The notes beneath the pieces were generated by a model. The model made no database searches. It was not told where the DNA came from and saw nothing but the letters and a program-made list of their open reading frames with translations. The position numbers were made by a program, and so were the translations under genes. DNA of 64,000 nucleotides, taken from the NCBI GenBank assembly GCA_013339765.2, contig CM023449.1:18718955-18782954 (forward strand), given 5' to 3'. Source of the stretch: Haemaphysalis longicornis (lineage: Eukaryota; Arthropoda; Arachnida; Ixodida; Ixodidae). Positions 1-11,604 of the stretch are shown piece by piece; position 1 is the stretch's first letter; every line of letters starts with the position of its first letter.

Positions 1-79
1 TATGATAAGTGGGCGCGCATGCGCGGTCACTTGAGGCTGAAATGAACAAAATGAAAAGGATGAAAATATCCGGAAAAAA

Positions 80-520
80 AATTCCCCCGCATTTCCCCGA
101 GGGGGAGAATGTGAAAGTGCGAATGCACGGTTGTCGGCCCGCTGCGGCGCTTGCGCTCGGCCCCCGCAGCCCACCGCCTCGCCGCCTTCTCTTCCATCTC
201 TCCATCGGGTTTGTAGTATCACGTGTACACCACGCAGTTATCAAGCCGCTATAACGCCGCTGAGTCGCCAACGCACGCCGCTGACGACGTAGTTTGAATG
301 CGTTAAAGATATAAGGCGCGTTACTCACACTGATATCAGCGTGGCGTCCGTGGCTTAGTCGGTAGCGCGTCGCGCTGCGGCCGCAAAGTCCTCGGATCGA
401 AACCTGGCGCCGATGCTTGTTTCTTTTTTAAATATAGAGGAGCACTGCGGACGCCGCCGCCGCCGCCGCCGGCGGTGGATGGTTTGGGGTCGCTTAAAAG
501 TGCATTCGCACTTAAAACAG
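80..520 (+). mobile_element. tRNA-like interspersed repeat, copy A
   Basis: This segment is repeated in inverted orientation at 7784-8242 and, more diverged, at 33345-33540. It carries a tRNA-like stretch near 346-415 with an A-box-like TGGCTTAGTCGG and a B-box-like GGATCGAAACC, followed by a GCC run at 450-474. The motif GTGCGAATGCAC occurs at 117-128 and its reverse complement at 500-511, so the body is bracketed by one short inverted motif. The open frame across 9-254 has no recognisable domain and is a by-product. A tRNA-derived SINE or a MITE that captured a tRNA-like sequence both fit. The exact ends are not resolved. Confidence 0.6.
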
Positions 521-1769
521 ACTACCACTTCGGAAAGTGACGGCCGGGAATGCATGACGCAACATCAGCGTGCTTTTCCAGTGTACCTTTGCAAAGCACC
601 GGAGAAAAGCAATGCGCTGTGCTGGCTGTGCAAAACGGTGATCGAACGGCTGCAGGGCGGTGGCATTGCCGGTAATTATCCAACCGAAATAAAATAAAGC
701 ACATGTCGCACATCACGTTTTAGTGAGGAATTCGCAATGTAAAGAAAAAACGTTCCCGGGAAGGGGGGGGGGGGGGGGTTGCAAGGTGGGATGCACATTG
801 ACGCCACCAACCGCACACACTTCTGCGACTATCTAAGCAGACATTACGATATCCGCCCAGAGCAACCTACACGTAAATCCCGCGCGATGTTTTTTTTTTT
901 CGCAGGACTAAACAAATATTCCTATGACAACAGCACGGGCATAAAGTGTAAAATGTCCAGAAGCATCGTTAGGAAATGTCAGTGTGAACTTCATTTCTTG
1001 AAAACTAAAAAAAAAAATCAACCGTGAAACAAACTTTATGCGCTTGCGCAGTACTGTAATCTAAAATACATGCGCGTCATTTACGAAACTGGAAACGCTA
1101 ACAATAATTTATTCGGTAGTAAACGCTAGCTCAAACTACTACCTTAGCTACACTATACGCTGATGCAAGGCTTGTAAGTATTAAGAAGTGTCAATTTTGC
1201 GTTTTTCTCGTTTGAGGATTAAGACAGACCTTACTCCTTCTAGTGCATTTCTAAATCTATTCTCATGGTTCTTTCCTGAGAGAATTTTAGAGCGCAGCTC
1301 TTAATGGCCGCCCCTGTGGTTTCGCGTCGTCCCTCCATAGAGCGAGCAGAAAGGCCGAGGAGGAAAGTATGGTGAAAGTGTGAGGGGGAGGGCGGTATGA
1401 CGATACGGCGCTCGACATTCTCTCCGGTGGCAACACACGAGATAGCGCCACAGTAGCGCACGCCGTCGTGCGTTCGCCGATGGCGCTATCACTTCCTGCG
1501 ACGAAGGAAGGGCTGCCCGGAGAGGATCAGCGGCGCCGACGCCAGAATCCAGATGTGCTCGCCACCGAAGCAGCAGCTATGCGCCGTCGTCGAAAAGACT
1601 GCAGTTCGTGCTGCGCTCAGATTTCGCACTTGGGAGTATCTTAATCGTCTGCCAATCTTTTCTATGCACCCTCATTCATCCTTGCTTAAACGTATCCACT
1701 TAGCGTGCGTTCTCTGCTATTACTTTAGCGTAGAAATCACTCGTAACACTCAATCCTACTCGTATTACA
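521..1769. other. No gene seen; poly-G run
   Basis: A 16-G homopolymer lies at 763-778. Small frames on both strands show no domain, and the rest is AT-rich unique-looking sequence. I see nothing else here. Confidence 0.5.
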
Positions 1770-2407
1770 TACCGTAATTACCCGATTCTAACGCGCCCCT
1801 GATTCTAACGCCACTCTATTTTCCTGGCAAAAAAAAAACGAAAAACTTGCACTTCTGATTGTAGCGGCGCACGGAACTTATAGTGAGCAAGAAAAACGAA
1901 TGCGAGATAAACGGGCGATTTTATTTCTCGAAGTAAGTCTCACCCATCTCCCTCCTCGTCGCTCTCCGCTGACCACAACATCTCGTCCTTGGTGCCGTCA
2001 AGCGCGTTCGCGATGCCACACTTCATAACGAACGTCAACCAGATGATGGGATCATTGCCCACGCCTCGCACGCCCATCCTGCGAACTTCTCAGAGGCGCA
2101 CGCTTCAGCCGACCACTCGTTTGAACGCGCGAGAGCCGCTGGCTGCCATTGCCTGTTATCAATGTGCGCAAGTTGGAACGATTTGACGATTTGTGTGAAC
2201 GCCGATAGAAAAGCCTGGGCGCCTATGCTTCCTGCGTCCGAAAAATTGTTGCTAAAGCTTTCGCGCCATCTTGAGATGGCGATGGGCGAGACGAAATTTC
2301 CGTTGTTTCGGCAGTTTCGGTTTCGTATCCGATTCTAACGCGCATGTGATTTTTCGACCTATTTTTCCGGAAAAAAAGGTGCGCTTTAGAATCGGGTAAT
2401 TACGGTA
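1770..2407. mobile_element. MITE with TACCGTAATTACC terminal inverted repeats
   Basis: The left end reads TACCGTAATTACCCGATTC and the right end (2375-2407) is its inverted complement, giving about 25 bp of near-identical terminal inverted repeats around a ~634-bp body. TA dinucleotides at 1770-1771 and 2406-2407 fit a TA target duplication, which is typical of Tc1/mariner-type elements. GATTCTAACG recurs just inside both ends. No transposase frame is present, so it is non-autonomous. Assignment to mariner rests only on the TA and is inference. Confidence 0.65.
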
Positions 2408-3603
2408 CTCAATCATTTACATGTGTACTCAGCGAAGAGATCCCGGGTCCGCCTCTGACGCTTGCTGTGTAAGTCTTTCGCCGTAAACAAAAAAATCCAG
2501 GGACGCTTGCACTCACGCACAAGAAATGAATGGCGAAGCTGTTGTAGGTGATCATTTGACGGACACAAAGTTGAGTTTCAGTGTCATTGTGGCGTCGTGG
2601 TTGACGTCGGTGGCGTGGCATTTCAATGAACTTATGCTGAGCAAGGCCAGAGTGAGCTCGTCGTTTTGGTCGACGTTTTCGTAGGCCACACTGCAGGCGC
2701 GACGTATCGTCTCTAGCGGATGCTTTGCACGCCAAGCCTCTCGAAGCGCGGCCTCTTCCTCGGCCGTGCGAACTACCCGCGGCAGGGCCATGGGGGGTCA
2801 ATGATCAACTACAGCAGCTTCGACGTTCAGGTCGCGGCCATTCTATGGTACAGAGCGATGCGATGACGGACGAACGAGGGGCGTAGCAAGCTTTATCACG
2901 ATACGGCGTACGCTGGAGCTTTTTTGAGGAGAGTGTTGGCCAATCTCCGTGAGCGTGCTGGAGGCAGGCGTGCACGAGCGCTCAGTATTTTCTTGGTATT
3001 TTTAACTGCGGACACCATACACGAACGATTTTCTCAACAGATTCACTGTTAAAATGCTATCGTAATAGGCCCTTGGCCTGTCATACTTCAGCACAAGACT
3101 CCTGGCATTGCCATTAGAAAATGTCTTCACAGCAGGGCACGTGTGTCGAGTACCGAAGCCAACTTTAAGAATGCGTGGTATATAGCGCTTTATAGGGACA
3201 CACGACGTCTTATGGATACACGGCGCATCAGCGCCTTGCTACTCTGGTATCAGACTGCAGATATGGCATCTGAGAAAATTTCTTCCTGGTAATGCACGTG
3301 GGTGCAGTAGCGAAGTCGGCTTGAAAGGGGCTCTGCGAATAGCGTAACAGCTTAAGCATTTATTTGCAATTCCCACTTCTTAATTTCTGCAAAATTTTTC
3401 ATCATCATCCTCACAAGCATCACCCGCTTGCTGGTGCATTCCCTGTTGATGCATTCACTCTATTCCCCTCCCATACACGAACGACCGCTCGTGTACTGCG
3501 TCGTCTGTAAGTTCTCTGCCACAAACTTCCGTAATTCATCACTCCCCCGACTATTCCATCTGCCGCTACCTCTCACCACGCCCTTTGATAGCCACCATCC
3601 ACC
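2408..3603. other. No gene seen
   Basis: The minus-strand frame at 2409-2801 is arginine-rich and has no recognisable domain. No repeat was recognised in this stretch. Confidence 0.4.
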
Positions 3604-3847
3604 CGCAGCGGTGGCTCAGTGGCTGAGGCGTCGTGCTGCTGAGCACGAGGTCGCGGGTTCGATTCCCGGCCGCGGCGTCCGCTTTTCTGATGGAGGCGAA
3701 AAGCAAAAACGCCATGTGTACGAGATTTCGGCGCACGTGAAAGATCCCCAGGTGGTCAAAATTAATCCGGAGCCCTCCACTACGTACGGCGCGCCTCATC
3801 GCCTGCGTTCCGTCGGCGCGTTACACCCTACAATCAATCAATCAATC
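3604..3847 (+). mobile_element. Ruka-like tRNA-derived SINE, full length
   Basis: This is the most complete SINE in the window. It opens with a tRNA-like head: A box GTGGCTCAGTGG and perfect B box GGTTCGATTCC (3656-3666). The body follows, with a GGAGGCGAAAAGC block, a GATCCCCAGG block and AATTAATCCGGAGCCC. It ends in an (AATC)n tail at 3832-3847. Transcription would be by RNA polymerase III from the internal boxes, and mobilisation would need LINE machinery. The layout matches the Ruka SINE of Rhipicephalus ticks. The open frame across it (3428-3910) is an artefact. Confidence 0.85.
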
Positions 3848-5347
3848 CAGCCACCATCTTTGTATTCAGCTGGTCCACCGGTTATCAGTTCTCCGTCTTA
3901 TCTCTCTTAACTTGAACTGGGCGTGTTCTACCCGATATCGTTACGTAAATTATAAGGCTCGGTTTCATTTTCCTTTAAATGACTCGTTTGGCTTAGCAAT
4001 TTTTTTCAGGTGCCTATTAAGACCCAAAGTTGCTGCAAATATTCCAACACCACACGTGCGCATTGGTTGCATCACATCCCTCAGCAAATCGAATTCACCA
4101 ATTAAAGCTTCGCTGTCCAGTGTGTGCTTGTGCAGACCGACACCTCCGCATTAAAACAACAACACTGAACAAATTGGCACCGTTCATCGTCAATAGCAGT
4201 CCTTGATGACCAACACGCTTTTAGATCGCAGGCAGCCCGGAACACCTTGGCTACCGTCGCTGGACGCAGCCGTAAAAACCCAACATGTTCGCGTGCTGTG
4301 CGGCAACGTACGCATGCACCTAAGCGGCCGCGGGCAGCGTCTCACGTCATGACGTCATGGACGGCGCGCGAAGACAGGTATGTGTGTGTGTGTGTTTACG
4401 TGAGTCGCATACGCCGACACCTCCTAGATCAGAAGGCCCTTCGCCATGTCATCGCTGAGTAACGCCAACGACGAATTTTTAAATCACTGAAATGAAAACA
4501 GAAACGTCGCTTAAGCATAAACCTTGCTGTGAGTGAATCGAATAAAAAAAAACAGGAACGATGAGGTGATGATACAAACTATAGTTAGTGAAAATGGCGT
4601 TCCTTAAGGTCACGCACTAGCTGCAATGGTGTTCAAAGTACTCTGATCGCTTTTTGTGTGTATGGACCGCCTTCTCGAAAACGAAACAGCGCAGACCTGC
4701 AACAAAGCAGCCGGGTTGCACTTCATTGCCGCGCTACAGCTACAATTTTCTCGGCGGCTGTCTTTTTCCTTGCGCGAGGAATGTTCTAATAAGCGTACAA
4801 TGCGCTTGCCTGTGACGTATGGCGCCGTGACGTCTTCTAGAAGAAAAACAAAGCCTCTCACAGGGACAACTCATAACGTTACCACGGCACGCGACGGAAC
4901 GTGCTACCTAAGCGAGGGACGGAGCTTTTTCGCCAAAAGAGAACGCGACGGATGGTCGTAGTAAGTGACTTTGTACTCGCGTGCGCGTAGATCGTTCGGT
5001 GCAACCATTAAGCTATCAGCTCGTTTATTGAAAATGTGATTGAGAAAGTCGCTGAAGTGTTGAGTTGGGTGGCAGCTCATTATTCGGGTTCGCGAAAGGA
5101 AAAAAACAGTGTTCATTCATGGGGACGAGGCAAGAAAACACGGCTGTTGTGCAGATGTTGCCAGTTTTTTTATTGCGCAATATGTACTTCGGCGTGGGTA
5201 TGGTAATTGGCGTTGGGTTTCTGCTAGGCGTGAAATACATTTAGCGGAACCGAGCCCACCTTAACGCGTTTGTGGGATCGTGATCGAGTTCGTGTAAGAG
5301 CGCTTTAGGACAGATTTGAACAATAAAATGTCCTTGAAAAATAAATT
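3848..5347. other. No gene seen
   Basis: A short (GT)n run sits at 4380-4395. Small overlapping frames around 4600-5240 show no domain. Nothing else was recognised. Confidence 0.4.
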
Positions 5348-5407
5348 ATGATGATGGTTTGATGTTTATGGCGCAAGGCCAACTGGGGCAAAGAGCGCCA
5401 AAACATG
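5348..5407 (-). mobile_element. LINE/SINE 3' end with CAT tail
   Basis: On the minus strand this reads a TTTGGCGCTCTTTGCCCC block, then GGCCTTGCGCCAT, then a short (CAT)n tail. The same 3' end terminates the LINE at 11605-12702 and the SINE-like element at 17600-17943. Only the last ~60 bp are present, so this is a severely 5'-truncated insertion. Confidence 0.6.
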
Positions 5408-6124
5408 AAAAAAAAAAAATTATAAATGAAACGCACTCACACAGGATCAAATCAACCCACGGAGGGTTATTTGCTTTCTAAAGATAAAAAAATGAAAGAA
5501 AGACCGAGTAAGTCACATAATGATATCCGACACATATGCGGTGCTGTGGGTTAGTCAAGAATGACAAAAGCTGCGCGTTCAATAACGCCGGGTGTTTGCT
5601 GGTTGACTTCCCGGCTTAAAAGTTTGTTTAGTGGGGATAATTATGTTCGCACTTCACGCACTCGGCGAGTTTGCAATTGCTCTTCTGTTACATTGATTTA
5701 CCATCGAGTTACTAGTCAAGCTTCAGAAGCTAATTTGTTACACTTTTAATGCAATAGAAATGACCGAAACCAGGTTGGATAAAAGAGACCTACGCATTAC
5801 GAGCCGCTTGCGACATCATCCTCCCTCTTACCATGGAGTAAACGTCCTCTTCTGCGGCTAAAAACAGTATTCGTTACAGTCAAGTGACTACGCGGAAAAT
5901 GTCACAGAGCAATATCGTATATTTGGCGGCCGTTCTGACGGCGTGGCACGGAAGCCAGTGACGTAAACTCTTACGTTACTTGAAATTATCAACGCCCCAA
6001 AAATAATGAAACCGCAATTGCTCCTGAGCGTGACGCATGGCATCGGTACACGCATTGCAGCAACTATTGCCAACGTGATACGCATATCCTGGACCGTAAT
6101 TCTTCCGTCGAACTGTTCACGCGA
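5408..6124. other. No gene seen
   Basis: AT-rich sequence with an A run at 5408-5419. No domain or repeat was recognised. Confidence 0.35.
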
Positions 6125-6480
6125 GCAAGCGAGCGCGCTAATATAGCAGGATTAAGAAAAGATGGCACCGATTGCACGAGTGGTGCAAGGCTGGAGAAAC
6201 GGCAGAGCTGGCGACCCCACTTGCCTTCGTCGGCAGGCCCGGCTAGTTGCACCTCACATGGATTTACCAACTTGCCGGTGAAAAAGTTCTCCATGACTGG
6301 TAGGCCCGGATCGTTTTGTACGCAGCCTTTCACATCTTTCCCAATGTGGACCGCGTTAGCACGCGCTACAACCCATTGCCAAGTCCAAAGTAAACGGCCG
6401 CGATACGAACCCAAAGGAAGTGCTGCGCGCCCGTAATTCGATGATAGCTGAATCGGATATACGCCGGTTTTATAAGGCAA
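6125..6480 (-). repeat. Dispersed repeat, also at 61768-62062
   Basis: The reverse complement of this segment aligns over about 290 bp with 61768-62062. Shared landmarks include AACGATCCGGGCCT, CAGTCATGGAGAACTTT and CGCCAGCTCTGCCGTTTCTC. A frame on the minus strand (6064-6564) shares the string GRQLCRFSSLAPLVQS with the other copy. The frames shift relative to each other elsewhere, so I read this as shared repeat DNA and not a conserved protein. The family is unknown. It ends against the LINE that begins near 6565. Confidence 0.6.
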
Positions 6481-6564
6481 GGGACCTGCACCCTGCGTTA
6501 AGGGGACGTCGCTATGCCCGGGTGAAGGTGCGCTATTAACGCTACGTCGCCGACTCCCAAACAC

Positions 6565-7345
6565 GATGTACGGACAGTGCTCAAACTCTCGACCGCACGC
6601 GCACCGTCACCTCAGTCGAACCGCTTGCCATCGCCCATGCCACTACCACACATCAGCATAAACCATGCTTAACCATCACTACTGACTCACGACAAGCCTG
6701 TCGTCTGTATGAGCTGGCCTTGCACCACCCCAGGCCCTCCCGTGCTGCAACGCCTTCCCCATGACATAGAAGCATCGATCGTCTGGACCCCCCAGGCCTT
6801 GCAGGGATTGAGGCGGCTCATGCCGCGGTCCGCGATCTCCTCACCAGGGCACTCCCATCCGTAAGGACCGGCACCGCCGGGCGCCTAATCTCTGACCATC
6901 AAACCCAAACTGCGCTGGATTATACGTATGCAGCTCCCTCCTTGCGTACGCACACACGCACACACGCGCCAGAATAACATATCCTCCCCACACCACAGCC
7001 TCTCCAACCACCAAGCTCACATATATCGGCGTCTACTAACAGAATCCTTCCACAACCACACTATCATCTCCCACCCACTTCCGTTCCTCTTTCCCCACAA
7101 CTTCGCACAATGTGACGCCCCCTCTCACAACTTACCGCCTTGTGTATTTATGCCCCCCACCACCAACCCTCCCTTTAGCAATGGGAGTCTCCTCTGATCA
7201 GCTCGGCGCCGGAGCATCAACTCGCCCTGGTGCAAGGAGCCCTAAATTTCGCCCAAACCCGCGGCCTCCTGGACACAGGAGGCTGACCACACCCCTTTCC
7301 CCTCCTTGATTGCTCAATAACAATTGTTGTTTACCACCACCGATT
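6565..7345 (+). pseudogene. LINE relic, RNase H and C-terminal region
   Basis: Conceptual translation gives RNase H-like pieces of an I/Jockey-type non-LTR retrotransposon. Near 6600-6700 it reads SVEPLAIAHA, then LTITTDSRQACRLYEL (DSRQAC is the usual third-acidic motif). Near 6780-6850 it reads IVWTPPGLAGIEAAHAAV, the degraded WTPGH...GNExAHxxAR motif. At 7212-7286 it ends with EHQLALVQGALNFAQTRGLL...GG and a stop, the usual C-terminus of these proteins. The pieces lie in different frames, so the gene is dead. The 3' end (CAATAACAATTGTTG then TTTACCACCACC) resembles the end of the LINE at 57775-59205, which suggests one family. The RT and endonuclease domains are absent, consistent with 5' truncation. 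Confidence 0.8.
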
Positions 7346-7401
7346 GGGTGCACATGTTACTGTTCCGCGCCGTCGCTAACCCCGTACCCCTCGGGCCTGT
7401 G

Positions 7402-7480
7402 GGGTACGTGGCTCAGTGGTTCGGTCGCCGGTTTCACGGCGTAGAGGTCGCGGGTTCGATTCCCGAGACCTCCCAACCAC
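7402..7480 (+). mobile_element. tRNA-like SINE head
   Basis: The sequence contains A box TGGCTCAGTGG and a perfect B box GGTTCGATTCC about 40 bp apart. The downstream body is unlike the Ruka-type SINE. A related but decayed head lies on the minus strand at 60165-60240 (shared GCCGGTTTCACGGC). The stems do not fold into a clean tRNA, so it is unlikely to be a functional tRNA gene. Confidence 0.5.
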
Positions 7481-7701
7481 AAGAGGGGCATTGTGCTCTG
7501 CAATGCGTCAGAGTAAATATTGCCTACCTGTATACGTATGAGGACCCCGCGTGCACAGCCGTTTCCGCAGCCATGGCTTAAGGTATATACTGCACAACGG
7601 GTGGACCTGCCCGATCCCTTAATACGGCTTTCCTTCCCTGATAACCACAGCCCAGCCGCGTTCTTTACGGACTGCTGCGCGCGTGAGCCGTCAACTTCGG
7701 C

Positions 7702-7775
7702 TAGTCCAGCCCCTTTCATCGCACTTTTTTAAATGCGAATGCACTTAAAAAAGTGCGATGAAAGGGGCTGGACTA
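7702..7775. repeat. Perfect 31-bp hairpin around ATGCGAATGCAC
   Basis: Arms 7702-7732 and 7745-7775 are perfect reverse complements over 31 bp, separated by the 12-nt loop ATGCGAATGCAC. The loop is almost the GTGCGAATGCAC motif of the adjoining repeat. A perfect stem implies a recent event or ongoing correction. Confidence 0.9.
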
Positions 7776-7783
7776 TCATCATT

Positions 7784-8242
7784 CGCTTATAAAGTGCGAA
7801 TGCACTTTATAAGCGACCCCAAACCTTCCACCGCCGGCGGCGGCGGCGGCGGCGTCCGCAGTCCTCCTCTCTATATATAAAAAAAAACAGCATCCGGCGC
7901 CAGATTTCGATCCGTGGACTTTACGGCCGCAGCGCGACGCTCTACCGACTAAGCCACGGACGCGACGCTGATATCAGTGTTAGTAACGCGCCTTATATCT
8001 TTAACGCATTCAAACTACGTCGTCAGCGGCGTGCGTTGGCGACTCAGCGGCGTTATAGCGGCTTGATAACTGCGTGGTGTACACGTGATACTATAAACCC
8101 GATGGAAGAGATGGAAGAGAAGGCGGCGAGGCGGTGGGCTGCGGGGGCCGAGCGCAAGCGCCGCAAGCGGGCCGACAACCGTGCATTCGCACTTTCACAT
8201 TCTCCCCCTCGGGGAAATGCGGGGAAATTTTTTTTCTGTGCA
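7784..8242 (-). mobile_element. tRNA-like interspersed repeat, copy B
   Basis: The reverse complement matches copy A at 80-520 along its whole length, including the tRNA-like box region (7890-7965), the GCC run (7832-7855 on this strand as GGC) and the pyrimidine-rich end. GTGCGAATGCAC is at 7794-7805 and its complement at 8181-8192. The 7784-7815 end is itself a hairpin with 14-bp perfect arms and a GAAT loop. Copy A at the other end is oppositely oriented, making a long inverted pair ~7.3 kb apart. Confidence 0.65.
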
Positions 8243-8914
8243 CGCACAATGTAGACGTGAAATCGACCCTTACTGCAAAAGTGTTACGGGCTTTTCAGTT
8301 ATTTACACCGGGGGAAGCTTTGAAGAATATTATCTTTGCGATAATAGGTTAATCCTGACGGAACCGGCAAGCCCCGGCGCACCTTTTCGGATGGAACAAG
8401 TGAGCATATACGACACTCCGATAAGCAGACCGCTTCTGCGCAAAAAAAAAAAAAAAAAAAAACGTAAGCCACAACCATCCGAACCAATTCAGCAATGACT
8501 TGGCGAGAGCTGAACAATCCGTTTGGACGCACTCCTTTCGTCGGATTATTCGCGAACTTTGGAGGACATAGTTAGGACATAACGTATAGACGAGACATGG
8601 ACGACGCAGAGACGGCAGGCGACAAACAAATGAAACATTGTAAACTTGGGCGAAGATTACTGCAGTCACGGGCCACCCAATGACAAGACGCGGACGCCTG
8701 GTAAAGAAGACAAAGACCAGACTTAAACAAAATCTAGGCAAGACATTTCCACGAAGCGGTCGAACCATGGAAAAGACAATGAGAAAAAGCACAAGGCGGA
8801 TGCAGCGTGGCAAACAGGATACGAAAGTTACGCAGAATACGTTTCATGTTTTTTTTTTTGCGTTCTCGGATTGTTACGTGGCGGGACAATCTAATTGCAT
8901 TGAATTGAAGTTTT
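8243..8914. other. No gene seen; poly-A run
   Basis: An A homopolymer lies around 8442-8462. Overlapping frames on the minus strand (8349-8813) are hydrophobic because of the A run and show no domain. Confidence 0.4.
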
Positions 8915-9223
8915 GTAGCGTGAGCTACACCGGTCGAGGTTGAGCAGTTTCGCATGGCTCCTGGAGAGCCGTGATGCGCATGCGCGAGGAGCAGTGACGT
9001 CTCACGGCGCACAGCTGGCGCGCCTACAGTGCACTATAGCGCGCCGGAGCCACCGCCACCGCCGCGACTGGATTGGATTGGAATGGAATAAATTGGATTG
9101 GATTAAATGGGGTTTCATTGGATTAGATTGGACATCGTTTTAGCAGCAGTAAGCATGATAATCATCTAAACCTAGACAACCAGGAAACAGAAGAATAACC
9201 AGCTGAACCTTAGCTTGCGCTAC
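8915..9223 (+). mobile_element. Repeat bounded by GTAGCGTGAGCTA / TAGCTTGCGCTAC
   Basis: The left boundary GTAGCGTGAGCTAC (8915-8928) is itself nearly palindromic. The right boundary TAGCTTGCGCTAC (9211-9223) is close to its inverse. Between them are a GAGCAGTTTCGC block, a variable ATTGG-rich stretch (9066-9130) and an AAGCATGATAATCA block. Related copies lie at 24678-25148 (minus), 34839-35110 and 46193-46345. No coding capacity is seen and the class is unknown. Confidence 0.6.
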
Positions 9224-10355
9224 GTATATCCTGGCATAGCCGAGCTAAGTCTGCTAATTTTTTTATTTTCTGAATTAGGAAAAAAACGGAGGGAAGACAA
9301 AACGCGGCTAGCCTGACAGAGACCTTCCCTCCGAGCACAGTTGACACGCAGGTACATTTTTATACAAACAAAACAAAACGTGGCAATTAATTCGCAAAGC
9401 AGAGCATGCCAAGAAAATGGTTTAGAAGGAAATTAATTTATATACAGACACACTCTTAACAAGAAAAAAGGACACCGCGGTGTATTGAAAATAATGGCAC
9501 GTAGCAGAACGTCATTTTAATTATTAAGTCATATAAGTATTAGCACAGGATAACAATGACAACAAAAATACCAGTTGCACTTGCGTGGAGAGAAACGTCT
9601 GGCTGAAATCGGCGGGAATCTCACATTGTTCCTTTACTGCTCCATTTCGTTTATTAGGGGGATACAGCGCATATAGCGCCGTCTTCTATGGCATTCCAAA
9701 GGTCTGAAAGCGCTCATTCTTACTTTGTGCTACTAGTGAACCTGTACGCAGAAACCGTCTCAGCTGAAATTCTCCACAGGCCCTTTTGACCCCGAGTTCC
9801 CCGTAAACCGACGCGCGCTACTTCTGCGTAAGAGCAGATAGTGAATGACGACGCTGAACTTGCTTTCATTGCGTGAATTTCCCTTCTATTTCCTGCGTTT
9901 CCTTTATTCTGTCTTTATTTTTCTCTGAACCCCCCTTATTTCTTTCTCGGAGCTGCATGTTTCCACTGTGCGCTCGCGAATACTGGAATCCGAGCGATAG
10001 GAAGCGGTTGCCGACCGGGACAGACGAACAGGTCTTCGAACGTCCCACCCCCGTTAGCGGCTCGACCGCAATCCGAAAGACACTGTTCATTTCCGCACCA
10101 CGGTCGCGAAATGTCCAGTTTGAACAGAACGGGAGTGAAACTTTCCGTCGGGATGGAAGTGCGCAGGTTTCGTCACGATGTATGCTCTGCCCGCGTATAG
10201 CGCGCTGGTCGACTGTGTAATCACCGTGACCAGTTGTGTTGTATCGGTCGATAGAGAGGTTTCTAGATGGATTTATTTATTTATTAATTGTTTGTTTATG
10301 TATTTAATCGTGTTTTATTCACCAATAACTAATTAATTAGCCAAATATTGTATAC

Positions 10356-10357
<2 letters not shown>
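9224..10357. other. No gene seen
   Basis: The two opposed frames at 9866-10220 overlap each other and match nothing recognisable. The rest is AT-rich. Confidence 0.35.
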
Positions 10358-10388
<31 letters not shown>

Positions 10389-10408
10389 GATTGATTGATT
10401 GATTGATT
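10358..10408. repeat. (GATT)n microsatellite
   Basis: About twelve GATT units with one interruption. GATT arrays in this window often form the reverse complement of SINE AATC tails, but the adjoining sequence is not Ruka-like. Confidence 0.9.
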
Positions 10409-11604
10409 TATGTGCATCTTTATTAGTTAGTATATATTGCCTATTAGCCGTGCCTTAAACGTGCATTAAAAAGTTAATATGAAGGTTATGTTGCTTTTAG
10501 TGGCATTTAATCTGGGCCTGTGTGCTCGAGATGGTAAAGAGCAGATTGCAATGGTACTTCGCCCCGATTTTCGAGCAGTTGAATGTTGATAATGAATCCT
10601 GGCACAAAGCACCGGTCTGAAATCAGTCCGCCTTAGGGCAAAATGTTCGGATATGTAAAAATGGCGATAAATAAGCTGTCCCTGCGAGACAACTAACAAG
10701 TGTAGCATCTTCCTGGAAGACATATTACTCAACGAGACATTTACAGTAGACCATGCACAGGCCAAACCTCACCTTGTATGCGCAAACAACGAAGACAGTA
10801 GTTCTCGGTGTCGAAATAGCATACGGGTGCACTCGCATGAGCAATTTTAGCTTAGCTGTTGGCACATCCCCTCCATTTGCTCAAATCGCACCCTCGGACC
10901 CGCCAAGAAAAAGACGATTCCAGGTTCTGTCAAGAAGATGGAAGACTTCCACGTATTCGGACACGGCGTCGAAAACACTCTACTAGTGTTCCTCCTCTCC
11001 CTTCATTCTTCCTTCCTATGTGTGGCCAAGAGAGGATGCGCAATTAGCGAGCCTCGTTGTTTAGTGCCTTTGTCTTATTACTTTTGCTTTTCAATCAGGC
11101 TTTAGCCCGAAGCGTAAGCTGCATGCTGCGGTTACACCAGCGCGCTTCCTGTGCCCCGGCGCAGGTCGATAAAACCTAATCAGCTAGACGAACCTTGGAA
11201 CTTACATTTGGCGTCTACCCACACGGTCACACCCCTGCTTCTTTTGTCACTTTACGGCACTTTCTTGGAAAAAATCCCATCGTGCGTACCCCGAAAAGCG
11301 CCGGTGTCGCAGTGCCGGGGCACGTTTCTCTTCCAGTGCTAGCTAGCGGTATTGTCCAGAGAAGGAGGTCGCGGAAAGCAGTTCGCGACACCTTGAAATT
11401 CGCCCACACCGTGTGCACGCGCTGTATTTGGCACTGGGCTTTTTTATTATTAAAAAAACGACAGGCGAACGTTGCGAAGCTCACATGTCGTTTAAAGCGA
11501 AAGATACCCCCAAACAGTCGTTTATAAACTCTTGACCTGCGTGGTATTATAAATGCTGTTATACACTAAACCATCTGCCTTTTCAACCCATAGTAACATT
11601 AGTT
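10409..11604. other. No gene seen
   Basis: Small frames at 10466-11527 lack recognisable domains. No repeat family identified. Confidence 0.35.

Noticed and set aside
3605..3680. Functional tRNA gene
   Set aside because: A and B boxes are good, but the sequence runs into a SINE body and the cloverleaf stems are poor. The same holds for the other tRNA-like heads.
6064..6564. Possible conserved protein sharing GRQLCRFSSLAPLVQS with 61769-62107
   Set aside because: The two copies align as DNA repeats but change frame relative to each other, so the shared string does not show coding conservation.
8446..8500. CRISPR-like or other ordered arrays
   Set aside because: No spaced direct repeats anywhere in the window. 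The tandem signals are microsatellites and one minisatellite.
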